A stretch of DNA of 48,817 nt from Verrucomicrobiaceae bacterium (lineage in GTDB: Bacteria > Verrucomicrobiota > Verrucomicrobiia > Verrucomicrobiales > V1-33). The stretch lies in the NCBI GenBank assembly GCA_027483175.1, contig JAIXVE010000349.1, forward strand, positions 1 to 48,817, read 5' to 3'. Of the stretch, positions 1 through 10,000 are shown in pieces; the stretch's first letter is position 1, and the number at the start of each line of letters is the position of its first letter. The notes under the pieces are model-generated. The model did not search any database, had not been told where the DNA came from, and saw only the letters and a list, made by a program, of their open reading frames with translations. The position numbers were made by a program, and so were the translations under genes.

Positions 1-163
1 ACCGACGAGCAACACAGGAATCGGGAAAAAGACCCGTCCCCTACCCCCTCCGCAGTGCGCCTCAATCCTCCTTCCTTCCCACAAAATCAGAAGATACCAT
101 CTGTAAGGCGGGCTGCACTAGCACATCACACCCCGAAGTGCTCCGCACGCCTGCCTGCCCGCC

Positions 164-922
164 TCAGTCCTTCTTCCGGAACACTTCCTTGAAAAACCGC
201 TTCATCGCCGCCCACGACTCCTTGTCCGCCTTCTCCTGATAGGCCGGTCCCGGCTTCGTGAACCCATGCAGCGCCCCCTCGTAACTCACAAACTCCATCT
301 TCGCCTGCGACTGCTTCATCTCTTCCTGAAACCCTGGCACTTCCTTTCCCACATTCGCGTCCGCACCGCCGTGGCACACCAGAATCCGCGCCTTGATCGC
401 CCCAGGCGCCGCCGGCAGCGTCGTTCCCAGCCCTCCGTGAAAACTCACCACGCCGCGCACATCCGCTCCGCTCCTCGCCAGCTCCAGCACGCAGCTGCCC
501 CCGAAACAATAACCAATCGCCCCCAACCGCCCACCGTCCACTTCCTTCCGCGCCTTCAATTGCTCCAGGCCCGCCAGCACCCGCCGCCGCAGCAACGGCA
601 GATCCTTCCGGTACTTGCCAGACTGCACCGCACATTCCTTCGGATCCGCCGGCCGCACGTCCTTGCCGTAAATGTCCGCCGCAAACGCCACATACCCCAG
701 CCCCGCCAGCATCTTCGCCCGCTCCTTCGTGTAATCCTGCAACCCCGTCCAGTCGTGCACCACCAGAACCCCCGGCCGCGCCCCCTTCACACTGTCATCC
801 CACGCCACAAATCCCTCCAACGCCGTCTCCCCGTCCTTGTACACCACCGACTCCGTCTGAATCGCAGCATGGAGCATCGTGGCAGTCAGCGAAAGAATTG
901 TTAGCGCAAGTTTCATACCCAC
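164..922 (-). CDS. Dienelactone hydrolase family protein with N-terminal signal peptide
   Basis: ORF 252 aa; motifs RPGVLVVHDWTGL, GYCFGGSCVLELA (nucleophile Cys context), HGGADANV, LHGFTKPG near the C-terminus; hydrophobic N-terminus. Confidence 0.9.
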   Translation of the reverse strand: MGMKLALTILSLTATMLHAAIQTESVVYKDGETALEGFVAWDDSVKGARPGVLVVHDWTGLQDYTKERAKMLAGLGYVAFAADIYGKDVRPADPKECAVQSGKYRKDLPLLRRRVLAGLEQLKARKEVDGGRLGAIGYCFGGSCVLELARSGADVRGVVSFHGGLGTTLPAAPGAIKARILVCHGGADANVGKEVPGFQEEMKQSQAKMEFVSYEGALHGFTKPGPAYQEKADKESWAAMKRFFKEVFRKKD

Positions 923-1046
923 TCCCTAAACTCCCGATTCTCCACCCTCAAGCGCCACCCGTTCCGCACCGACGGGAAATTCTTCCACTTTTTCCGTGGG
1001 TTTCTCACCCGGCAGACGTGTTCCTGCCGGAACCATTCCACTCACC

Positions 1047-1910
1047 ATGAAACTCCTCCTCTCGATCCTCTCCCCTCTCCTCGCCGCCTCCCTCCACGGC
1101 CTCGCCCAGCAACCAGACGTCACACCTCTGGCCCCCGCCACCACCGACCCTCATGCCTCGCAACATGCAGACCCCTTCGCCGATCCCCATGCCCCCCAAA
1201 TCCCCCCCGGCACGCGCCTCGACAAGGTCGTGTTCTCAGACGCTAATCTAGCCGAAGTCATTGAGTATCTCGACAAAAGATCTCAGAACGAAGGCAGCCG
1301 TCCGCTCAACGTCGTCCTCCAACCCGGCCTCGAATCCGTCACCATCCCCGCCCTCTCCCTCCGCAACGTCACCACCACCGAGGTCCTCCGCGTCGCCTCC
1401 ACCATCCTCGGTCTCTCCCTCGAACCAGTCAAAGGCGACACCGACGACTCCGTCGCCGCATGGATCCTCAAACGCCCCTCGCCCGTCGATCCCGCCCAGC
1501 CCACCAGCGCCGACCCAAACGCCATCCTCGAATCCGAAGGCCTCGCCCTACCCGTGACACCATCGACCGTACAACCGCTCGCCTCCTCAGGCAGCCCACG
1601 CCAGACCCGCGTCTTCAGCATCGCCTCCCTCGTCCCTCGCCGCGCCCCTTCTCGTGAAGCCGCCGAACTCCGCGAGAAAGAAACATACCACCTCATCAAC
1701 TCCCTCACAGAATTCGCCCAGCAACTCGATAAAGCCGCCGATATCCGCCACTTCTCTTCCCTCGACCTCATCGTCGTCAAATCCACCGCCCTCCCGCTCA
1801 TCAGCGAAGCCATCGACGCCATGCGCAGCGACGCCGCCATCCGCTACCCCGCTCCCACTCCCCCATCCCCCACCCCAAACGGCGCTCCCGGACAACCCGC
1901 CGACCACTGA
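1047..1910 (+). CDS. Secreted protein with a secretin/STN-like domain, function unknown
   Basis: Start set at MKLLLSILSPLLAASLHGLAQQ (signal peptide). Segment VVFSDANLAEVIEYLDKRSQ...LNVVLQPGL...VTIPALSLRNVTTTEVLRVASTILGLSL resembles secretin N-terminal/STN repeats. Confidence 0.55.
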   Translation: MKLLLSILSPLLAASLHGLAQQPDVTPLAPATTDPHASQHADPFADPHAPQIPPGTRLDKVVFSDANLAEVIEYLDKRSQNEGSRPLNVVLQPGLESVTIPALSLRNVTTTEVLRVASTILGLSLEPVKGDTDDSVAAWILKRPSPVDPAQPTSADPNAILESEGLALPVTPSTVQPLASSGSPRQTRVFSIASLVPRRAPSREAAELREKETYHLINSLTEFAQQLDKAADIRHFSSLDLIVVKSTALPLISEAIDAMRSDAAIRYPAPTPPSPTPNGAPGQPADH

Positions 1911-1940
1911 TCTCCCCCACCAACCCATCCCCCCACCCCA

Positions 1941-2570
1941 GTGGAACGCGGCGACCTCTCCCTCTCCGCACCGGCCCAGTCACCCACCGACTGCGCCGCA
2001 CCACCCCCATCCCCTGACATCCCCGCCCTCTGCTCAGCCGTCCGCCGCGGCGACGAATCCGCCGTCCGATCCCTCCACGCACTCTATCACAACCGCCTCT
2101 CCCGCTACGCCCTCGTCATCACCCGCGGCAACGAAGCCATCGCCTCAGACGCCGTTCAGAATACCTTCCTCAAAGCCCTCCGCTCCCTCCGCCCCCTCCC
2201 CGACGAACCAGCCCTCTGGGCATGGCTAGCCAGAGCCTGCCGCTCCTCCGCCTCCGACGAATCCAGACGCTCCCGACGCTACTCCGCCTTCCTCTCCAGA
2301 CTCGCCTCTCTCTTCTCACCTCCAGACCCCAACCCTCCCGAAGACTCCGAATCCATCTGGCACGCCGCCCTCCAACTCGCACTCGCCAACCTCCCGGATT
2401 CCGACCGCGCCCTCCTCGACGACCGCTACACCCACCGCCATTCCCTCGCCTCCATCGCCACCGCCACCGGATCCTCCGAACGCGCCATCGAAGGCCGCCT
2501 CGCTCGACTCCGCCACCACCTCCGACAATCCATCCTCAGGAACCTCGCCTCCAGACCCCATGAACCCTGA
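1941..2570 (+). CDS. ECF-type RNA polymerase sigma factor (GTG start)
   Basis: ALYHNRLSRYALVITRGNEAIASDAVQNTFLKALRSL (region 2-like) and LPDSDRALLDDRYTHRHSLASIATATGSSERAIEGRLARLRHHLR (region 4-like helix-turn-helix). Confidence 0.8.
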   Translation: MERGDLSLSAPAQSPTDCAAPPPSPDIPALCSAVRRGDESAVRSLHALYHNRLSRYALVITRGNEAIASDAVQNTFLKALRSLRPLPDEPALWAWLARACRSSASDESRRSRRYSAFLSRLASLFSPPDPNPPEDSESIWHAALQLALANLPDSDRALLDDRYTHRHSLASIATATGSSERAIEGRLARLRHHLRQSILRNLASRPHEP

Positions 2571-2910
2571 CGATCTCCTCGCCGACCTCACACCTCCCAC
2601 CTCCTCCGCCGACCACCTCGTCGCCACCGCCCGCCGTCTCGCCCACCGCCGCCAGACGCTCCGCGACTCCCTCGCCGCCGCCGCCATCCTCGCCATCACC
2701 ACCACCCTCATCTCCCGCCTCGTCACCCCCACCTCCCTCCCCTCTCCCCTCTCCACCACCCAACCCATTCCCACTCCAGCACCGCTCTCCGCAGACGAAC
2801 TCCTCGATGCGTTCGGCGATCAACCCGTCGCCCTCGTCACCTACCCCGACGGCCGCCAGCAACTCCTCGCCATCCTCCGCCCCCCTCCCCGCACCACTAC
2901 CCCTCACTGA
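2560..2910 (+). CDS. Small single-TM protein overlapping the ECF sigma gene, possible membrane anti-sigma partner
   Basis: ORF 116 aa, start overlaps the sigma stop; basic N-terminal part followed by a predicted TM segment (SLAAAAILAITTTLISRLV). Function inferred from context only. Confidence 0.45.
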   Translation: MNPDDLLADLTPPTSSADHLVATARRLAHRRQTLRDSLAAAAILAITTTLISRLVTPTSLPSPLSTTQPIPTPAPLSADELLDAFGDQPVALVTYPDGRQQLLAILRPPPRTTTPH

Positions 2911-3016
2911 CCGCCCCACCGCCCACCACCGCTTCCGGCTCGCGAGACGCCATTCAGCCTATCCGAGTTCCTCAATCCCCGCGCGCACATCGCTTTCTCC
3001 ATTCAGCCGCCCTCCC

Positions 3017-3142
3017 CATCCCCCGGACACAGCAACACCACCTCCCCATCGGAAGCCGGTGTTCCCTCACAAATCTCCGACAGGATTCCCCGTCGCCCTC
3101 CCGCTCAGAACTTGTAGTCCATCAGCACCTGGAAGCGCCCGC
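3017..3142. repeat. Left direct repeat: detached copy of the bamA C-terminal coding end plus downstream sequence
   Basis: Hand alignment to 14555-14680: 119/126 identical, no gaps. Minus strand reads GGRFQVLMDYKF-stop, matching the BamA C-terminus. Confidence 0.95.
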
Positions 3143-3270
3143 CATGGAAACGTGCCGTGTCCTCTCGATTACGCTCGGATTCTTTTGAATTCATGGCCTC
3201 GGACGGTATCAATCCGCGGGGAGGTCGTCCGGCGATTCCGCTGCGCCCATGGATGAATCATGGCACAGGT

Positions 3271-4035
3271 TCATCCAGGTGGAGTCTCCCCGACAAGCCC
3301 GGGCTTCCGCCCCTTCTCGACGACCAGAGCCCCGACAAAACCTTCCGGCAAAGGGATCTCGTGGACCTCCCAGGATACGGTCTCCACATCTGCCCCAGGC
3401 AACCGCAGCACCTCCGCCGGCCTCCCCGGAGCAAACGTGAACTCAATCTCCGAAATCTCATCGGTCAATCCTTCACCAGTCGCCTTCAGATACGCTTCCT
3501 TGCGCGTCCATCCTGCGAAGAATGCCCGCTCTTGCTGCTCCGGCGGCAAAGCGAGCACCCCGCCCAACTCGCTGGCCGAGAAAACCCGCTCGGCGATCAA
3601 CGGCCAATCCATCTCCCGCCCTGTCCATTCGACATCGACTCCCACCTCCCGTCCTTTGGCCAGCGCAATCACCACCAGTGAGTTGGAATGAGCCAGATTG
3701 AATCGAATATCACCCTCGGCGGACCCGCTGATCAACCGGGGCTTGCCGCGCGATTCATAACCAATCGCCACCTCAGTCGGATCGACCCTCAGGACTCCTC
3801 CCAGAAGAAGTCGCAACAACGCCCGCCCGAAAACAAACTCATTCCGCGCCTCCATCCCTATAAAACGCTCGGCCCGCAATCGCTCTGGTCCGTCGAGCAA
3901 CCGGGCATAGGCCGATATCTCCACCGCATCGCCAGGCACCTTACCAAGCCAGACATGGACATCCTCGTTTCCCGCTCCCACCGGATTTGCATTCCAGCTA
4001 GCGATGTCCTTCCACTCATGACAGGTGATTCGCAT
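3271..4035 (-). CDS. 4'-phosphopantetheinyl transferase, Sfp type
   Basis: FNLAHSNSLVVIALAKGREVGVDVEW and FFAGWTRKEAYLKATGEGL motifs; lies 45 nt downstream of the NRPS on the same strand. Confidence 0.95.
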   Translation of the reverse strand: MRITCHEWKDIASWNANPVGAGNEDVHVWLGKVPGDAVEISAYARLLDGPERLRAERFIGMEARNEFVFGRALLRLLLGGVLRVDPTEVAIGYESRGKPRLISGSAEGDIRFNLAHSNSLVVIALAKGREVGVDVEWTGREMDWPLIAERVFSASELGGVLALPPEQQERAFFAGWTRKEAYLKATGEGLTDEISEIEFTFAPGRPAEVLRLPGADVETVSWEVHEIPLPEGFVGALVVEKGRKPGLVGETPPG

Positions 4036-4080
4036 GGCGATCTTACGGGGGATGCGCGCGCTCGGGCTCTTGCCCGGCGC

Positions 4081-7000
4081 TCATCCGGCTTTGGACAGTG
4101 CCGCCTCCATTGATTTGGCGAGCGATTCAAGATTAGAAGCTTCTAACATGGTACCGTGCGTACCGGATACATGGTGGATGCTGACACCGCCGCGGGCCAT
4201 CCGCTTCCAGAAGGCATGAAGGCTTGGCGTGGATGTTTCGGCCGCGAAGAAATCGACGTGCCCGGAATAGACCTTCGGTCGGTAGAGTGCCGACGCCACA
4301 TCGTAATAGTCCGGTTGGTCTTTCTTCTGATTCTCCCGATTGGGCTCCGTCGGCAATTGCGTTCGTGAGCGTTTGCGCAGAACAAAATAACTCAACGCGT
4401 TCCAACGACCGAGGAAATACTGGCCGCGCTCGGCCAGCGGCAATTCGCGCCACTGCCTCAGGTGGACCCCGAGCCTCTTGCGGAAATGGGGGAGCAGCGT
4501 CCCGAGATAGGCTTTCAGTGGGACATGAGAGGTGGCGTGGGTGTCTAACAATCCAAGAAAAGCAACCGTTCCGCCCTCGCTGCTCAATTCCTGAGCCACC
4601 GCGTAAGCGATCCAGCCGCCGAGAGAAAAACCCGCAAGGTGATACGGACCTTCCGGTTGCAGGGAACGGATCTCCCGGGCGTAATGCCGCGCCATTTCCT
4701 CCACGCTGGTGTGGCGAGGTGCAAGCCCATCCAGACCCACCGCCTGCACCCCGTAGATCGGACGATCATTCTTCATCGTCCGGGCCAGATCCAGGAACAC
4801 GTAAACATCACCGCCCCACCCATGAATCAGAAACAACGGCGGTTTCGAACCCGACGGCTGCAAAGGCACCAGTGAACTCCACGCCGGTGCCCAATTGTCA
4901 TCACTGAGCCGACGCGCAAAAGAAGCAATCGTTGGCGATTGGAACAATGTCGCGATCGGAATCTTCCGATCCAGAAGCTTCTCAATCTCCACAGCCAGTC
5001 GCGCTGCTTGAAGCGAATGCCCGCCAAGGTCGAAGAAATTGTCATTGCGACCAATGCCTGATCGATGAAAGAGCCGTTCCCAGATCCGAATCAATTCAAG
5101 TTCAAGCAGGCTGCTTGCCTGATCCGATGGTTGGGCATCTTTGGGGTAACTCTGATCGGGCGCTGGCAATTTGTTGCGATCCACTTTGCCATTGGGCGTC
5201 AGGGGTAACTGGTCCAGCCATACGAAGGCATTAGGCAGCATGTATTCCGGAAGCGTGGAACAAAGCCGCGCCCGCAGGCTGGCCGGGTCAGCCTGCGGTG
5301 AAGAGGTATCCACCAGATAAGCAAACAGTTGTTTGTCCCCGGATTCCGCTTCGCTCACGACCACCACCGCGTCAGTGACCCCAGGGCAACCACGAAGCGC
5401 GTGCTCAATCTCCCCCAATTCAATCCGATATCCGCGGATCTTAACCTGATGATCGAAACGTCCCAGGAATTCGATGGTCCCATCGGGCCGCCAGCGTGCG
5501 AGATCCCCGGTCTTATAAAGGCGAGCCTGAGAATCCGTGCTGAATGGATCCGCGACAAACTTCTCTTGTGTAAGCTCAGGCGCGTTCAGGTACCCGCGGG
5601 CCAGACCATCCCCGCCCGCGTGAAGCTCACCCGCCACCCCCGGCGGCACCGGCTCGCCTTGCTTGTCCAGAATGTAGACCGTCGTCCCCGCAATCGGACG
5701 GCCAATCGGCACCGAAGCCCCGACTTGCGACGCCTCGTCGAACACGCCACAACACGTGAAGGTGGTGTTCTCCGTCGGGCCATAGCCATTGATGAGCCGG
5801 CCGTGTCCCGGCATCTCCAGATAGTCGCGCACCCTCGCAGGCGACAACACATCACCACCGGCCAGCAATTGCCGCACTCCCGCAAGGGCCGCTGGCTGTA
5901 GTTCCACCATTTGGTGAAACAATGCCGCTGTCAGCCAAAGCGTGGTTACCCCGTGCCCCGTGATGGCACTTCCAAGCTCGTCGAGATCGAATGATTCACT
6001 CGAGGGCAAAACCAATTTCGCTCCATTGAGCAGACTGCCCCAGATCTCGAACGTCGAGGCATCGAACGAAATCGGCGCGAATTGCAGTAGCACGTCCGCG
6101 GGTCCCAATTCGACGTAATCAGGATCGACCACCAGCCGGACAATCCCTCGGTGCGGCACCATCACGCCTTTAGGCTTGCCTGTGGTGCCCGAAGTAAACA
6201 TCACGTAGCCCAGATCCCCGGGCTTGTTGGTGCATGGCAAATCTGATGAATCCGATCCTTCCAGACGTTCCAGGAGATCCTCCAGTCCAAGGACTTGTCC
6301 GCCCTGCGAGGACTCTCCCGCCAGAGAAACAATCCGATCCCGCCACAGACGCTGGCAGAGAATCAGGGAGGCGTTCGTATCCTGCAATAGCACGCGGAGC
6401 CGCTCCATCGGCAGTTTCGGATCCAGTGGCACATACGCGCCACCCGCCTTCAGAATACCGAGCAAGGCGATGATCATTTCCACCGAACGTTCGGTGCAAA
6501 GTCCCACCAGCACATCAGGAGCCACCCCGAGAGATCGCAGATGATGCGCTAACCGGTTCGCCCGGACGTTGACTTCCTGATAGCTCAGACAGACGTCGCC
6601 GCTCTGCAGCGCCACCGCTTCAGGGGCACGATTCACTTGTTCCTCAAAAATCTGATGCGCGCACTTGTCACGCGGATAGTTCCTTCCGGTCTGGTTCCAT
6701 TCCACCAGCAGCCGGTGCCTTTCCGATTCCGGCATCAGTCGCAACTGATCGATAGGTTTCCGCGGGGCTTCGGCAATCGCCTCCAGCAACTCCTTCAGAT
6801 GCCCGGCCATCCGCCCGGCCTCCTCTTCCGTGAAGATGTCGCAGGCATACTCCAATTGGCAATCCCAGCCCCGCTCCGATGCCATCACGCTGAAGATCAA
6901 ATCACACTTGCTAGTGTGGTTGTGCATCGGCACCAGGTGACCCTTTGCTTGGTCGAGGATCAATTGGGGCAGCACCTGCTCCACAAAAACAAACATCACC

Positions 7001-10000
7001 TGGTGTAAAGGCTGGGAATGAGCCTCACGCTCCTTGACCGCGAGTTCCACCATCTCTTCAAACGGAAGTCGCGCATGGTCGAAGGCATCGAGAACCGTTT
7101 GCCGAACCTGCCGCAGTATCTCCTCGAACCCCTCGTGGCCCTTCACCCTGCAGCGGATGGGCAGGGTATTGAGGAAGAACCCGATGAGATTCTGGAATTC
7201 CCTTCTTTCCCGCCCGGTGATCGGAGTGGCCACCACTAGGTCGTCTTGGCCGGTGAAGCGGTACAGCCAAACCTGATAGGCAGCCAGCGCGGTCATGAAG
7301 GAAGTCGCATTCTCCTCACGTGACAGAACATTGAGCCTCGCCGCAACCTCACCGGCGAGTCGAAAAGATTGGATCGCACCCCGACCGCTTCGATGAAGCG
7401 GTTTTCGAATACCGCAGCGAAGATCCAAATCCGGTGGCAATTCCCGGAGTTGTTCGCTCCAGAAATCCCTCTGAGCCTCCATCTCCTTAACTGTCAGTCG
7501 TTCCCGCTGCCAGATCGCAAAATCAGCATACTGCATCGGCAATTCCGGCAGCCCCGCCGATTCCTCGTTTCCACCGGCATGATAAAGGCAGCTCAACTCC
7601 TGGAAAAGCAGCCTCACTGACCATTCATCCATGATGCTGTGATGGAAAGTGAACGCTAGCACCTGATCATCCTCCGCCAACTGGATCCAGAGGATCCTCC
7701 ACAGAGGTGCCTCGGACAGATCGAAGGCTCGGCGCGCCTCCTCTTCCAGGACTTGCTGCCATGCGGACGCTCGCTCCGGGACCGCGGTGGAACGCAAGTC
7801 CACCTCCCGCCAGGGCAGCGGAAAATCTTTCGCGTCGGCCACTTGCTGCACCAGATCCTCCCCCTGTATCACCAACGCCGCCCGCAACACCTCATGGCGC
7901 TCCAGAATCACACGCAAGGACGCCCGTACACCCTCCCGATTCACACGGCCAGAAAGGCGGACGACTTTCGGGACATTGTATGCCGCCGGATCCGGCAGCA
8001 TCTGCTGCACCAACCACATCCCCTGTTGGGCGAAGGACATGGGAAAAGGCCCCCGCCGGTCCGCTTTCCGAGTTGGCTCGCTGCCTTTCAAATCGCCGCC
8101 GCAACGAAGGGATTCAATCCTTTCAGATAGGCTTTCAATGGTAGGATGGTCGAAAATCCAGCGCAGGGGGATCTCAAGATCAAGCAATTGCTTTACCTTC
8201 GAGCAGATCGCCACTGCCAGGATGGAGTGTCCCCCGAGATGGAAGAAGTTGTCATGGATGCCCACCTGCTCACGGCGCAGGGCCGTTTGCCAGATTTCGA
8301 CCAGCACTCGCTCCGGTTCATTGCGCGGGGCAGCATAGCCTGCTTCCACAACTTCCAGTTCCACCCCTTCCAGCCGCTCCAGGGCCTTCCGATTCACCTT
8401 TCCGCCCGGTGTCAGGGGGAAAGCAGAAACCATCAGGAAGCGCGATGGGATCATATGATCCGGCAGCTTTTCCTCCATGAAACGGCGCAATTGCCGAGCG
8501 GCCGGATGGAAGTTGCCATCCACCACAAGGTAGGCCGCAAGGCACTTGCCTCCGGTCGCGGCATCATTCGCCAGCACCACCGCCTGTCGCACTCCCGAAC
8601 AGGTCGCCAGCACTTTCTCAATCTCCCCAAGCTCGATGCGATAGCCGCGGATCTTCACCTGATTGTCCACTCGCCCGAGAAACTCGATCGTTCCGTCCGG
8701 CAACCATTTTCCGCGATCTCCCGTTTTGTAGCAACGCGCTTCTGGACCGCACCCGAACGGATCGGCGACAAAACGCGCAGACGTTTCGTCCGGACGGTTC
8801 AGATACCCCCGCGCCACACCCGCGCCACCAATAAGCAATTCCCCCGGCACGCCAACACCCACTTGGCTCATCTGCGAATCGACCACATAAACCCGGGCGT
8901 TTGGCAGTGGACGACCCAGGGGCACCGTCGTCTGGTGGTGCGCGGGATGCGGTTGATCAATTTCATGCGCCAGCACGCCCACGGTCGTCTCTGTCGGACC
9001 GTAGTGATTGAAGATCCGACACTCCGGCACCATCTTCCGGATCCGCTCCAGCATCCTCCAATCCGATGATTCGCCGCCCAGCACCAGAACACGCCGCGGG
9101 ATCAGGTCGGCCGCCTGCCCCGGCGAGACCGACTGGAGCAGCATCTCCAGATGCGAAGGCACGATCTTAACCACATCAATGGTCTTGCTGCGGAAGTAGC
9201 TTGCCAATGCCTTGGGATTGGTACCCCGTTCCCGGGAAATAACGTGCAACGCTCCTCCTGTAACCAAAGAGGGAAACAATACTGTATGCCCAAGATCCGT
9301 TGAAAAGGACGAAACCATCCCATAGCGCAAACCCGACGGCAAAGACAGTCGCTCGACAATCCCGTTGACGTAGTTCACCAAGTGTCGGTGCTCAATGAGC
9401 ACCCCCTTGGGCCGGCCTGTCGAACCAGAAGTGAAAATGGCGTAGGCCAGATTCGCCGACCCGGCGCCGCTAACCGGATTCGTGGATTTTTCGCTGGCAA
9501 GGCTCGGCCAGTCCGTATCAAGGTTGAATACCGGTGGGAGCTCCGTTGGCAGCTGCTCCACCAGAGACGATCCCGTTATCAGCACCGTCGGATTGGTTTC
9601 CTCGATCATCGCTTTCAGGCGGTCGGGCGGACAGGTCGTATCCAGCGGCACATAGCCACCGCCAGCCTTCAGGATGCCAAGCAGTCCCACCACGAGTTCA
9701 AGCGAGCGCTCGGCAAAAAGGACCACCAGCTTTTCCGGGCCGACACCACGTCCACGCAAGTGGTGCGCAAGCTGGTTGGCACGGGAGTTGAGTTCCCGGT
9801 AAGTCAGCGATTGATCCTCGAACACTACCGCCACCGCGTCCGGCGTGCGTTCCACCTGCTCCTCGAACATCTCGTGAACGCCCTTGTCACATGGATAGTC
9901 CCGCTCGGTCTGATTCCATTCCACCAGAGGTTGCTGCCGTTCCTCCGCAGAAAGCACTGGGATATCCGAAAGAAGTTTCCCGGGATCGCTGGCGATGCTT

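Noticed and set aside
3143-3270. Small ORFs between the left repeat and the PPTase gene
   Set aside because: Short, overlapping, no family resemblance; not supportable as genes.
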